The notes beneath the pieces were generated by a model, which was not told the DNA's origin, did not search any database, and saw nothing but the letters and a program-made list of their open reading frames with translations. A stretch of DNA of 64,000 nt. Origin: Sharpea porci (lineage in GTDB: Bacteria > Bacillota_I > Bacilli_A > Erysipelotrichales > Coprobacillaceae). Location: positions 62,001 through 126,000 of the forward strand of contig NZ_VUNM01000001.1 in NCBI RefSeq assembly GCF_009695655.1, given 5' to 3'. The position numbers and the translations under genes were made by a program. Of the stretch, positions 43,132 to 51,964 are shown piece by piece. Positions within the stretch are counted from its first letter, which is position 1. Each line of letters starts with the position of its first letter.

Positions 43132-43656
43132 ATGAAGAAAATGCCTAAGAGCCAAAAATACATTATTGAAACCTTTCTCGAACTACGTAAACATAAACCC
43201 CTCGAGAAAATGAGTGTTGTTGAATTATGCAAGAAAGCCGATATCAATAAGTCTACTTTCTATGTCTATTATCATGATATCTATGATTTAAGTGAACAGC
43301 TAGAAGATGAGATGGTCGAAAATATCAAAAACTCTCTTGCTGATCCTGAAAGTATTATCAAAGATCCTCAGTCCTTCACCAAACAGCTTTTTAATGCCTT
43401 TAGTAAGGAAAATGAAAAGATTGCGATTCTCTTTGCCGATTCGCGTTCTTCCCAGCTTCCTCATAAGATTTTAAAGACTTTACAAGAGCTTGTCTTCTCT
43501 CTCCATCCTGAATATCGTAATAACCAGGAAATCAATATCATTCTCACTTACTATATTTATGGTGCCTACTATGCTTACAACGAAAATAAAAACAATGACC
43601 ACAACTACGTTGTTTCGGTCATTGCTTCATTAATTAAATGGAAAGCCGACATTTAA
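43132..43656 (+). CDS. TetR/AcrR-family regulator
   Basis: This encodes 174 residues from ATG 43132 (ribosome site TGGAGGT); an upstream frame start at 43024 has no site and overlaps the palindromes. The N-terminal HTH holds FLELRKHKPLEKMSVVELCK and KADINKSTFYVYYHDIYDL, as in TetR proteins. The C-terminal part is short and resembles the C8-type TetR ligand domain. It is probably a repressor of itself and of divergent glgB. Its end overlaps that of the convergent znuB-like gene by 4 bp. Confidence 0.8.
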   Translation: MKKMPKSQKYIIETFLELRKHKPLEKMSVVELCKKADINKSTFYVYYHDIYDLSEQLEDEMVENIKNSLADPESIIKDPQSFTKQLFNAFSKENEKIAILFADSRSSQLPHKILKTLQELVFSLHPEYRNNQEINIILTYYIYGAYYAYNENKNNDHNYVVSVIASLIKWKADI

Positions 43657-44471
43657 TACTTGGCCTGCTTAAATAGTGAAATCAGTTTAAAGAGTATAAA
43701 AGCAACAAGATTAACGATGACAATCGATGCTCCTGAAGGTGTGGCATAGAGATAGGAAATCGATAAGCCAATCACAAAGCAGATCATGCCAACAATACTG
43801 CTCGCAATAACAACCTGTTTAAAGCTCTTATATACCTGCATTGTTGTGAGGGTTGGAAAGATGGTCAAGGCAGATATCAACAAAGCCCCCATCATGCGCA
43901 TGCCAAGTACGATTGTAATTGAGCATAAAATTGCAAGAATGATATTATAAAGCTCTACATTTGTACCCGTGCTCTTCGCAAAGCTCTGATCGAAAGTCAA
44001 AGCAAAGATCTTGTTGTAAGAAAAAATAAACAATAAGACGACCACAAGTGATAGAACCACCGATACAATGACATCATTGGTAGATAAGGACAAAATAGAG
44101 CCAAAGAGATAGTTATTAACATCCGTATTAATGCCCTTAGTGACGGAAATCACCATGATACCAATAGCAAGAGCTGAACTTGACAGCAAGGCAATTGCTC
44201 CATCACCATGCAGCTTGTTGTTTTCATTGAGCTTTAAAATCAGCACTGAAGCAACAATAGCAACTGGTATCGCAAATTGTATAGGGGCAATATTAGCTAC
44301 TGTAGCAATGGCAAATGCACCAAAAGAGACATGGGACAAGCCATCACTGATCATCGCATTACGTCTTAAGACAAGCGAGACACCAAGAAGTGAAACAGCC
44401 AAAGTAATCAATAGTCCTACAATAAATGCCCTTAATAAAAATGTATATTGAAACATACTAAAGAGATTCAT
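43653..44471 (-). CDS. Zinc/manganese ABC importer permease
   Basis: This encodes 272 residues from ATG 44471 (ribosome site GGAGGAAGA). It has about eight membrane helices of the ABC-3 family (ZnuB/MntB/AdcB): VSLLGVSLVLRRNAMISDGL, SHVSFGAFAIA and MRMMGALLISALTIFPTLTT. It forms the membrane channel for a divalent metal. Its start overlaps the ATPase by 14 bp. The Fur-family gene that starts the operon and the palindromes upstream suggest zinc control. Confidence 0.88.
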   Translation of the reverse strand: MNLFSMFQYTFLLRAFIVGLLITLAVSLLGVSLVLRRNAMISDGLSHVSFGAFAIATVANIAPIQFAIPVAIVASVLILKLNENNKLHGDGAIALLSSSALAIGIMVISVTKGINTDVNNYLFGSILSLSTNDVIVSVVLSLVVVLLFIFSYNKIFALTFDQSFAKSTGTNVELYNIILAILCSITIVLGMRMMGALLISALTIFPTLTTMQVYKSFKQVVIASSIVGMICFVIGLSISYLYATPSGASIVIVNLVAFILFKLISLFKQAKY

Positions 44472-45138
44472 GCATCTTCCTCCTATAATCTTCAATCTTT
44501 CCGACAAAGATTTCTTGATCTTCAAAGGCAATAATCTTATTACCGGCAATCGCATGCATATCAAGATCATGTGTAATCATCAAGATTGTGATTCCTTCTT
44601 CTTTATTCAAGCGATGAATGATTTTATAAAATTCTTCACGGCTTGAAAAATCCAGATTATTGGAAGGTTCATCAAGAATTAAAAGCTCACGTGTTGCGCT
44701 AAGTGCTCTTGAAAGAAGGACTTTCTGGCGTTGTCCACCTGACAGGTTGGTAAAGCTTTTTTTCTTTAAATCCAAAATATCCAAGAGAGCTAATGAATCA
44801 TCAGCCAGCTTTCTTTCCTTCTTGCCATAGAATGGACGATGACCAAGACGATTAAGTGTTCCCGAAAGAACAATCTCTTCAACACTTGCTGGGAATGTTG
44901 CATCAATCTTTGTTTCCTGGGGCATATACCCGATTTGTTTTGTGTCAATATGATATTGGATGTCACCCTGCATTGGCTTAATTAAGCCAAGCAAGCCTTT
45001 GACAAGCGTACTCTTGCCTGAGCCATTGGCACCAATAATGGTAATGAAGTCCCCCTTCTCAACAGTAAAAGAGAGATCTTTGATCACTTCCTGGTGCTCA
45101 TAGCCAAGTGTTAAATGATTTACGTTAATGAGATTCAT
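44458..45138 (-). CDS. Zinc/manganese ABC importer ATPase
   Basis: This encodes 226 residues. Walker A is GANGSGKSTLV (near residue 35), the signature LSGGQRQKVLLSRAL, Walker B ELLILDEPSNNLD, and the H-loop ITHDLDMHAI. The MPQETKIDATFPASVEEIVL stretch is typical of the ZnuC/MntA group. It powers the permease encoded next. The ATG overlaps the binding-protein stop by 4 bp. Confidence 0.93.
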   Translation of the reverse strand: MNLINVNHLTLGYEHQEVIKDLSFTVEKGDFITIIGANGSGKSTLVKGLLGLIKPMQGDIQYHIDTKQIGYMPQETKIDATFPASVEEIVLSGTLNRLGHRPFYGKKERKLADDSLALLDILDLKKKSFTNLSGGQRQKVLLSRALSATRELLILDEPSNNLDFSSREEFYKIIHRLNKEEGITILMITHDLDMHAIAGNKIIAFEDQEIFVGKIEDYRRKMHESL

Positions 45139-46115
45139 AATAATGCTTCCTTTAATACTTTGATATTTCTTTTCATGAGTGAGACATAAGTTTCATGATT
45201 ATTATAATCTTTTGCTGAAACATTATGCATTGTATAGAATGTTCTGACTTTTGCCCCCGTTTCAGAAGCAATCGTCTTAGCCACATTCTGATTAGAAAGT
45301 TCAATCGCAAAGACAATCTTGACATCATGCTTTCTGACATAATCTATCAAATAGCTTAACGTCTTCGCACTTGGTTCACTCTGTTCTGAACAGCCTGCAA
45401 ATGCAGCACGGTAATCAAGTCCATATTCCTTCACAAAATAAAGAAGAGGAAAGCGATCACCAAAGACTAGCTGTTTTGTCTTTGACTTATCAACGATTGT
45501 TTTGATTTCCTGTTCAAGCTGGGCAACTTGTTTGATATAGGCATCTGTATTGGCTTTTAATGTTGCTTGGTGTTTTGGATTGATTTCTATAAGGGCGTTG
45601 GAAAGTTTTTTAAGGATGATCTGTTCATTGGCGAGCGAAGTCCAGACATGTTCATCATATTCCTCTTCCTCTTCCTCATCACCTTCATGATCATGATCGT
45701 GCTCTTCTTCATCATCATGGTGATGATGTTCATCCTTTTCTTCCTCCATCCCTTCCGCTTCTTCCTCTTCACGCTTTTCCACCAAATCCATCAGCTTAAT
45801 AACCTTGCCATGCTTCTTGTCAGTTAAGATTTCATTGACCCATGTATCCGAGTCACCACCTGTATAGACAAACATATCGGCATTTTCAACCTTAATGATA
45901 TCTTCGGGTGAAGGTTCATAAGAATGGGCATCAGCACCTGGTTTTAGAAGCATATGGAGATCATAATCAGAATCATTGCCAATAATCGCCCTTAAGGCAT
46001 CATAACTTGGGAATGTTGTTGTAACGACCTTGATCTTGTGACTTGTTGAAGTTGTTTGTGGGCCACAACCAACCAACAAGAGACAAAGAATAGCTGCGAA
46101 TAGTTTTTTAACCAT
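45135..46115 (-). CDS. Zinc/manganese-binding lipoprotein (ZnuA/AdcA-like)
   Basis: This encodes 326 residues. The lipobox LVGC places the lipidated Cys at 17. It is a cluster A-I metal-binding protein: AHSYEPSP supplies His64, DEHVW supplies His156, and YRAAFAGCSEQSEPSAKTLS leads to the acidic ligand side. Between helices, residues 115-153 are a Glu/Asp/His-rich loop (DEHHHHDDEEEHDHDHEGDE), the mark of zinc rather than manganese proteins. It captures zinc outside the cell for the ABC importer. It overlaps the Fur-type gene end by 8 bp. Confidence 0.9.
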   Translation of the reverse strand: MVKKLFAAILCLLLVGCGPQTTSTSHKIKVVTTTFPSYDALRAIIGNDSDYDLHMLLKPGADAHSYEPSPEDIIKVENADMFVYTGGDSDTWVNEILTDKKHGKVIKLMDLVEKREEEEAEGMEEEKDEHHHHDDEEEHDHDHEGDEEEEEEYDEHVWTSLANEQIILKKLSNALIEINPKHQATLKANTDAYIKQVAQLEQEIKTIVDKSKTKQLVFGDRFPLLYFVKEYGLDYRAAFAGCSEQSEPSAKTLSYLIDYVRKHDVKIVFAIELSNQNVAKTIASETGAKVRTFYTMHNVSAKDYNNHETYVSLMKRNIKVLKEALL

Positions 46116-46518
46116 GTTGCATTTCCTCCTGACACTCCTTACATAAGCCCGTCAGTACAGAATTAGCACAATCAAGCTTAAAGCCATGTTCACCTAAGAT
46201 ATGAGCATTAATAATATCCATACATTCACAATCAAGATGAATAATCTTGCCACAACGAGAACATTGTAAATGAAGATGATGCGCACATTTAGGTGAGGCA
46301 TGCTGGTAATAGGATTGCTTGGCATTATTTGTCTTGTACTTCTTGAGTGTTCCTTCATCCGTCAATTTATCAAGATGACGGTAGACAGTCGCTAGATTGA
46401 TTGGAATACCCTGGGCTGTCAAGCTTTCATAAATACCAGCTGCAGAAATACGTGAATCTTTATGTTCATCAACATAGGTCTTGATGAGATCTTTATATTT
46501 TGTATGATATTCTTTCAT
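46108..46518 (-). CDS. zur: Fur-family metalloregulator, probably Zur
   Basis: This encodes 136 residues from ATG 46518 (ribosome site AGAGGACT). The winged-helix N-domain has ISAAGIYESLTAQGIPINLA, TVYRHLDKLTDEGTLKK. The C-domain has HHLHLQCSRCGKIIHLDCE and a second Cys pair, LTGLCKECQEE, forming the structural zinc site. It starts a four-gene operon with a zinc-type ABC importer, so Zur is the best guess; PerR or Fur cannot be excluded by sequence. Two palindromes just upstream are its likely targets. Confidence 0.85.
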   Translation of the reverse strand: MKEYHTKYKDLIKTYVDEHKDSRISAAGIYESLTAQGIPINLATVYRHLDKLTDEGTLKKYKTNNAKQSYYQHASPKCAHHLHLQCSRCGKIIHLDCECMDIINAHILGEHGFKLDCANSVLTGLCKECQEEMQHG

Positions 46519-46529
46519 AATAGTCCTCT

Positions 46530-46606
46530 TTTTGCGAATCATTTGCATTTGTAAGTGTATAGAGATTAAGATAAACTGTCAAGAGATTTGCAAATCATTC
46601 GCAAAT
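46530..46606. promoter_or_regulatory. Two Fur/Zur-box palindromes upstream of the zur operon
   Basis: Box 1, TTTGCGAATCATTTGCAT (46532-46549), and box 2, ATTTGCAAATCATTCGCAAAT (46586-46606), are the same 21-bp near-palindrome (ATTTGCxAATxATTxGCAAAT) in opposite orientations, centred about 55 bp apart. Box 1 lies just before the regulator ribosome site. Two related sites in front of a Fur-family gene and a metal importer suggest metal-dependent autorepression. Confidence 0.7.
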
Positions 46607-46634
46607 AAAAATGATAATCCGAAGATTATCATTT
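46606..46634 (-). terminator. Terminator of the alpha/beta hydrolase gene
   Basis: On the minus strand ATGATAATC-TTCG-GATTATCAT (46632-46611) is followed by TTTTATTT. It includes the stop codon at 46629-46631. Confidence 0.85.
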
Positions 46635-47498
46635 CTTGATTGTGGCAATAATTTGATCTGCCATATCATTCAAATAATATTCATTGAATAAGTGATCCGC
46701 ATCCTCATAGCTTATCAGTTTGGCATGTTGATATTCTTCAACAGCTTGAGCTGAGTACTGAATGGGGACCAATGTATCCGAGCCACCATGAAAGATCAAG
46801 ACTGTCTTATCGAAAGACTTTACATCACCATAAATCTTGATATCACGTGCATCTTCAACATATTTTCGCCCAACATCAGTGCCTAGGAAACGATAAGTCT
46901 TGCCCTTTTCTGGCAATGGGACAAAACGAAAGAGACGTGGAATATTGAAAGCTGGCGCAGCAAGAAAGAGTCCTTGAATATCATCTCTTTTAGCCCCGAC
47001 TAAGCTGGCAACCAGTCCACCCTGTGAATGACCGCCTAGATAGATGCGATCATTATTCACAAAATCCTGATGACGCATATTGTCAATAACAGCTTCCAAG
47101 TCTTCTTCTTCCGTCTTTATGCTCATATCAACCATCCGTCCATCACTCTTGTTTGTAGGAGCACCACCACGAAAATCAAAACAGAAAGCAGCAATGCCAT
47201 TGGCCATGCATTTTTTAGCAATGGGAATAAGGTCCGTATAATGTCCACCAAAGCCATGACATAATATTAATAGTGGCAAACTGCCTTGCGGGCTGGCAGG
47301 AATATAAGCCTGACCATAAATATGTTCATTCTTGATATTAACATAGATGTCTTTTATTTCATCCTGTGTTCGCTGTGCTGGATGTTTGACAATCACTGGC
47401 AATTGTTCTTTCTTGGGCTGATGATAATAATCATAGCCATAAAAGCCGGCAAGAATCACAAGAGCAACAAGAAGTAAGAGAAAGAATTTTTTCATCAT
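46629..47498 (-). CDS. Alpha/beta hydrolase with N-terminal membrane anchor
   Basis: This encodes 289 residues. A hydrophobic helix at residues 4-24 anchors or exports the protein. The serine hydrolase fold has LPLLILCHGFGGHY (oxyanion region), YLGGHSQGGLVASLVG with the nucleophile Ser, IFHGGSDTLVP with the Asp, and EDADHLFN with the His. It resembles the serine aminopeptidase/esterase (Hydrolase_4) group; the substrate is unknown. The start overlaps the stop of the upstream oxidoreductase by 1 bp, so the two are probably co-transcribed. Confidence 0.82.
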   Translation of the reverse strand: MMKKFFLLLLVALVILAGFYGYDYYHQPKKEQLPVIVKHPAQRTQDEIKDIYVNIKNEHIYGQAYIPASPQGSLPLLILCHGFGGHYTDLIPIAKKCMANGIAAFCFDFRGGAPTNKSDGRMVDMSIKTEEEDLEAVIDNMRHQDFVNNDRIYLGGHSQGGLVASLVGAKRDDIQGLFLAAPAFNIPRLFRFVPLPEKGKTYRFLGTDVGRKYVEDARDIKIYGDVKSFDKTVLIFHGGSDTLVPIQYSAQAVEEYQHAKLISYEDADHLFNEYYLNDMADQIIATIKK

Positions 47499-48595
47499 TA
47501 GCTAAATGCTTTCTGCGTACGCGCTAACTGCTCAATAATAGAAATATGTTGTGGACAGGCAGCTTCACACTGACCACAGGCAATACAGTCTTCTGGTCCT
47601 GTTTCTTTAGTGACACGTTGATAGCGTTCAATAGCACTTTCTTTATTTCCGAAAAGAATATTGCGATTCATTGCCTCAAAGATTTCTGGTATTGGCATAT
47701 TGACTGGACATCCTGGTGTACAGTAATGACAAGCCGTACATGGAATCTGGTCAAGAGAAGCCATGATACCCTGCACTTGATTGATGACTTTTTGTTCTTG
47801 TGCAGACAAAGGCTTGAAGTCACGCATATAAGAAATATTATCATCCATCTGTGCTCGATTACTCATTCCTGATAATACAACAATCACATTCTGTAAAGAA
47901 GCAACATAGCGAATAGCCCAGGATGCAATAGACATCTCAGGTTCAGCTTTTTTCAAGACATCTGCTACAGCTGGAGCAGGTGTAGCTAAAGTCCCGCCTT
48001 TGATTGGTTCCATGACAATAACCTTTTTATGATGTTTAAGGCAGACTTCATAATTACGTCTTGAGCTCACTGCTGGATTATCCCAATCGGCATAATTGAG
48101 TTGTAACTGCACAAAATCCACTTCAGGATGTTCATTTAAAAGCTGATCGAGGAGCTCAGGCTGATCATGGTAGGAAAAGCCAATATGTTTAATAAGTCCT
48201 TCTGTTTTCTTTTGTTTAATGAAATCCCATAAATGCCAGTCATTATAGAAATGCAGATTTTCCTTCTTAATGGCATGTAACAAATAATAATCAATATAAC
48301 CACAGCCTAGTCGTTCCAATGAAACTTCAAATTCCTTCTTTGCACTTTCTTCATCATGACAGCCCATCCAGCCATTGAGCTTTGTGGCTATCTGATAGCT
48401 TTCTCGTGGATAACGATCGACCAAGCAAGCCTTTGCTGCTTTTTCACTTGCCCCATCACCATAGACATAGGCCGTATCGAAGTAAGTAAAGCCAGCAGCC
48501 ATGAAATCATCAACCATGTGCTTAACTTGTGCTAAATCAATGTCGCCATCAGCACATTGAGGCAAACGCATTAAACCAAATCCTAATTTCTTCAT
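47498..48595 (-). CDS. Aldo/keto reductase with C-terminal 2x[4Fe-4S] domain
   Basis: This encodes 365 residues. The TIM-barrel aldo/keto reductase runs to about residue 270, with FDTAYVYGDGASEK holding the catalytic Asp and Tyr, and ATKLNGW. Two ferredoxin-type clusters follow: CTACHYCTPGCP near 282-293 and CIACGQCEAACP near 339-350. This architecture is common in anaerobes and suggests electrons can pass to ferredoxin rather than NADPH alone. The substrate is unknown. The ribosome site is GAGGAGG. Confidence 0.88.
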   Translation of the reverse strand: MKKLGFGLMRLPQCADGDIDLAQVKHMVDDFMAAGFTYFDTAYVYGDGASEKAAKACLVDRYPRESYQIATKLNGWMGCHDEESAKKEFEVSLERLGCGYIDYYLLHAIKKENLHFYNDWHLWDFIKQKKTEGLIKHIGFSYHDQPELLDQLLNEHPEVDFVQLQLNYADWDNPAVSSRRNYEVCLKHHKKVIVMEPIKGGTLATPAPAVADVLKKAEPEMSIASWAIRYVASLQNVIVVLSGMSNRAQMDDNISYMRDFKPLSAQEQKVINQVQGIMASLDQIPCTACHYCTPGCPVNMPIPEIFEAMNRNILFGNKESAIERYQRVTKETGPEDCIACGQCEAACPQHISIIEQLARTQKAFS

Positions 48596-48641
48596 ACCTT
48601 TTCCTCCTCACAGTTTTGTATACTTATTATAGTAGATATAG

Positions 48642-48669
48642 AAAAAAGAATCATGACTTTTCATGATTC
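48642..48669 (-). terminator. ogt terminator
   Basis: GAATCATGA (48648-48656) pairs with TCATGATTC (48661-48669), then six T on the minus strand. It overlaps the ogt stop codon. Confidence 0.88.
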
Positions 48670-49148
48670 AATAAAGCTTTTTTATTCTTCAAGCCACCCC
48701 GATAGCCATTCAGCTTGCCATTTGACCCAATGACACGATGACAGCCAATCATAATCGCAATGGGATTGGAGCCAACAGCCTGCCCGACAGCCTGGGCACT
48801 CATTGAAGTCATGCCTCTCTTGATGGCAATTCTCTTGGCAATATCTTTGTAGGTAACAGTCTCACCATAAGGAATGGCTTTTAATATTTCATAGACTTCC
48901 TGTTGAAAGGCTGTCGCATGTTCAATCTTGATTGGTGGACATTGACCACATTCATGATGAAGGAAGTATGCATCCAGCCATGCTCTTGTCATCTTAAAGA
49001 TTTCCAGGTCTCGCTTGCTTAATGTGATGGCTTGCTTGTCTAAGTGAGGATCACAGGTGAAATAAAGACCCGTTAAAAATACTCCATCACTTACCATCAC
49101 CAGGTCATCAAAAGAAGCAGGCGTTTGATAATAGTTATAATCACACAT
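48651..49148 (-). CDS. ogt: Methylated-DNA-protein cysteine methyltransferase
   Basis: This encodes 165 residues. The C-terminal domain has IPYGETVTYKDIAKRIAI, the arginine-finger helix region, and the active loop IGCHRVIGSNGKLNGYRGGL with the methyl-accepting Cys136. The usual PCHRV is GCHRV here (Gly135 for Pro), an unusual change at a nearly invariant place. It repairs O6-alkylguanine by taking the alkyl group on itself. It follows the MFS gene with one base between stop and start. Confidence 0.88.
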   Translation of the reverse strand: MCDYNYYQTPASFDDLVMVSDGVFLTGLYFTCDPHLDKQAITLSKRDLEIFKMTRAWLDAYFLHHECGQCPPIKIEHATAFQQEVYEILKAIPYGETVTYKDIAKRIAIKRGMTSMSAQAVGQAVGSNPIAIMIGCHRVIGSNGKLNGYRGGLKNKKALLNHEKS

Positions 49149-49149
49149 A

Positions 49150-50355
49150 TTAACGATAAGACTTATGACGATTCAGGAACAATGCCGTCATAGCAATACA
49201 TACAAAGATAATGATCATCACAAAAGCGGCCTGGTAGCTTTTGAAGAAGTCATAGACATAACCAATGGCAGACAATGCGATTGCTGCACCGACATTGGAA
49301 ATAAAGTTGACAGGTGGATAGATGGTATCATAGAGTTCATCCTTGAAGAAGTGATGGGTGAGAAGTGGTCCACCCACTGCCCCCACACTATAACATGCCC
49401 CAAACATCAATGCCCCGACAATCATCAAGAAAGGCACTCTAACAAAAAGCAGAATGCATAAACCTGTCAATGTAATCAACATCATACAAAGAGTACTCTT
49501 CAAGGCGCCAATATGGTCCGTTAATAAACCGATAATAATCTTAAAGACAATATTCCCAATCATACCTGCTGAAAGCATTAAACTGCCAATGGTGCCAAGA
49601 TTTATTGTTTGGGCATAGCCAGGAAAATGCTGGGCTAAGCTTGTTGTGAAGGCCATCAACAAGACTGAAACAAATAAGGCAATAAAGGTAGAATTAGTAA
49701 AATCAAAATGCTGTTTTTCATGTGCGACAACTTTAGCTGCCTTCTTCATTGTGCTACCACCATAGGGCATCTTACCTTCGTCATAGGGATCAAGCTTAAA
49801 AGGCATAATAATGCCAGGCAGACATAACACAAGAATCATGATTCCCGCCACGAGATAGCCTGTTTGCCAGCTTGTAGCACGAATGACACGACTTAATACT
49901 GTTGATCCGATGGCACCTGCTAAACCGCTTGAGGCAAAGACAATGGATGTCGCTATACCATGAGATTTCTCAAACCAGTTATTGATAATCATCGAAAGAG
50001 GCACTAAGGAAAACATGGCTGTCGTGATGCCACGAATAGCTCCAAGAAGATAAAAGATAGGTAAGCTTCTAACATAGCCCATGGCTATTGTTGCCACGAC
50101 AGTAAGTCCAACTGAAATTGTGAGAAGAATTTTATAGGATATCTTCTTCATAAGAGGTGGAATCACAAAGGCAGCTAAGCCAGTAAAAAATGTAAAAATC
50201 GTCATATGAAAGGCAAAAGAACCACGCATAATGCCTAAATCATCAGCCACAACACTATAGAATACCCCTGAGGAATTAATCGATATGCCTATTGAGCTAG
50301 CAGCTAATCCACAACATACAGCTACAATAAGCCATGGTTTAATATTTTTCTTCAT
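49150..50355 (-). CDS. MFS transporter, OFA (oxalate/formate antiporter-like) type
   Basis: This encodes 401 residues from ATG 50355 (ribosome site AAGGAGAG). Twelve hydrophobic segments are visible. The first helix has CCGLAASSIGISINSSGVFY, and the region of helix 4-5 has GITTAMFSLVPLSMIINNWF, typical of the OFA/monocarboxylate group. The long loop near residue 190-210 is cytosolic. The substrate is probably a small organic anion but cannot be set. It is followed by ogt. Confidence 0.8.
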   Translation of the reverse strand: MKKNIKPWLIVAVCCGLAASSIGISINSSGVFYSVVADDLGIMRGSFAFHMTIFTFFTGLAAFVIPPLMKKISYKILLTISVGLTVVATIAMGYVRSLPIFYLLGAIRGITTAMFSLVPLSMIINNWFEKSHGIATSIVFASSGLAGAIGSTVLSRVIRATSWQTGYLVAGIMILVLCLPGIIMPFKLDPYDEGKMPYGGSTMKKAAKVVAHEKQHFDFTNSTFIALFVSVLLMAFTTSLAQHFPGYAQTINLGTIGSLMLSAGMIGNIVFKIIIGLLTDHIGALKSTLCMMLITLTGLCILLFVRVPFLMIVGALMFGACYSVGAVGGPLLTHHFFKDELYDTIYPPVNFISNVGAAIALSAIGYVYDFFKSYQAAFVMIIIFVCIAMTALFLNRHKSYR

Positions 50356-50463
50356 AGCTCTCTCCTTTTCTCTATTGTAAACAATTTTTGAAATCGTTAC
50401 CAATACTTATGAGGCAAGATTACTATAGACAAAAGGCATAATTCTCGTGTTTTCAAAATTAGG

Positions 50464-50491
50464 AAAAAAGAGAACCGGTTGCCCAGTTCTC
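50464..50491 (-). terminator. metY terminator
   Basis: GAGAAC (50470-50475) pairs with GTTCTC (50486-50491), with TTTTTT following on the minus strand. Confidence 0.75.
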
Positions 50492-50498
50492 AAGTCTA

Positions 50499-51794
50499 TT
50501 ATTTAACTGCATCAAATGCCTGTGATAAGTCATCAATAATATCATCAATATGTTCAGTACCAATAGAAAGTCTAATAGAATTTCTATAAATACCAACAGA
50601 ATTTAATTCTTCATCATTCATTTCTGCATGTGTTGTTGTAGCTGGATGGATAACAAGTGATTTTACATCAGCGACATTAGCAAGTAATGAGAAGAGTTCA
50701 AGATGATCGATAAAGTCTTTGGCTTTTCTTTCATCACCTTTGATTTCAAATGTGAAGATAGATCCACCACCATGAGGGAAGTACTTCTTGTAAAGACGTT
50801 GTTGTTCTGGATCATTTGAAACTGATGGATGATGAACCTTCTCTACCTGTGGATGATTATTAAGGAATTCAACAACCTTTAATGTATTTTCAACCTGTCT
50901 TTCTACACGCAATGACAATGTTTCAAGTCCCTGTAAGAAGATAAATGAATGGATTGGTGATAAAGTCGCACCTTCATCTCTTAAAAGAATAGCACGAATT
51001 CTTGTAACATAAGCAGCCGCACCGACATCCTTTGCGAAGCTTACACCATGATATGATGGATTTGGTTCAACAAGCTGAGGGAATTTATCAGCATGTGCAG
51101 CCCAGTCAAACTTACCAGCATCGACAATGACACCACCAATTGTTGTACCATGGCCACCAATGAATTTTGTAGCCGAATGCACAACAACATCTGCACCATA
51201 TTCAATTGGTCTAATTAAGTATGGTGTACCAAATGTATTATCAATAACAAGTGGTAAGCCATGCTTATGAGCGATATTCGCAATAGCTTCAATATCAACT
51301 GTATCTGAATTTGGATTACCTAAAGTTTCAATAAAGACAACCTTTGTATTATCCTGGATGGCATCTTCAAAATTCTGTGGGTTAAGAGCATCTACAAATG
51401 TTGTTTCAACACCATCTTCTCTTAATGTATGAGCGAATAAATTGTATGTACCACCATAGATATTCTTTGCGGCAACAACATGATCACCAGCAAAGGCTAA
51501 GTTCTTGATGGCATAAGTTACAGCAGCAGCACCTGATGCAACAGCTAAGGCTGCAACCCCACCTTCCAAAGCCGCAATTCTCTTTTCAAAGACATCAGTA
51601 GTTGGGTTTGTCAGACGGCCATAAATATTACCGGCATCCTGTAAGCTAAATCTAGCAGCAGCATGATCTGAATTCTTAAATACGAATGATGAAGTCTGAT
51701 AAATTGGGACTGCTCTTGAATCAGTAACTGGGTCTGCTTCTTCCTGACCTACGTGTAAAGCTAAAGTTTCGAAATGATATTTTCTATTTGACAT
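50499..51794 (-). CDS. metY: O-acetylhomoserine sulfhydrylase
   Basis: This encodes 431 residues of the Cys/Met-metabolism PLP family. HFETLALHVGQE at the start, the insertion typical of MetY, NIYGGTYNLFAHTLREDGV, and VHSATKFIGGHGTTIGGVIV with the PLP Lys identify it. The length of 430 fits MetY rather than the 380-residue MetB/MetC. It makes homocysteine from O-acetylhomoserine and sulfide. ATG 51794 has the site AAGGAGAAA. It is a single gene with an unusual leader of about 164 nt. Confidence 0.93.
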   Translation of the reverse strand: MSNRKYHFETLALHVGQEEADPVTDSRAVPIYQTSSFVFKNSDHAAARFSLQDAGNIYGRLTNPTTDVFEKRIAALEGGVAALAVASGAAAVTYAIKNLAFAGDHVVAAKNIYGGTYNLFAHTLREDGVETTFVDALNPQNFEDAIQDNTKVVFIETLGNPNSDTVDIEAIANIAHKHGLPLVIDNTFGTPYLIRPIEYGADVVVHSATKFIGGHGTTIGGVIVDAGKFDWAAHADKFPQLVEPNPSYHGVSFAKDVGAAAYVTRIRAILLRDEGATLSPIHSFIFLQGLETLSLRVERQVENTLKVVEFLNNHPQVEKVHHPSVSNDPEQQRLYKKYFPHGGGSIFTFEIKGDERKAKDFIDHLELFSLLANVADVKSLVIHPATTTHAEMNDEELNSVGIYRNSIRLSIGTEHIDDIIDDLSQAFDAVK

Positions 51795-51958
51795 AATTAT
51801 TGTTTCTCCTTATTTCTATTGTATCTTCTTTTTATTGAGGTTACAACATATGTCGCATGACGACTATGTCGGTTCTCTCCCGACACATTCGTGCTAAGGA
51901 GAGGATTACATGGTATGAAATTGTCATTGTTTTTCCTCCCGACTACTTCTCTTGAAGT
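51795..51958 (-). promoter_or_regulatory. Structured metY leader, candidate translational switch
   Basis: The leader has hairpin ACTTC-AAGA-GAAGT at its 5' end. In the middle the segment TCTCCTTA (51902-51895) is fully complementary to the metY Shine-Dalgarno TAAGGAGA (51812-51805). The overlapping CTCTCC (51903-51898) can instead pair with GGAGAG in the loop of hairpin TGTCGG-GAGAGAA-CCGACA (51885-51867), making a pseudoknot. The two pairings exclude each other. No conserved SAM-I core, T-box or other class I know is present. Confidence 0.5.
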
Positions 51959-51964
51959 GACTAT

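Noticed and set aside
45567-45827. Hydrophobic plus-strand frame opposite the ZnuA-like acidic loop
   Set aside because: It is the complement of Glu/Asp/His codons in the binding protein, with no ribosome site.
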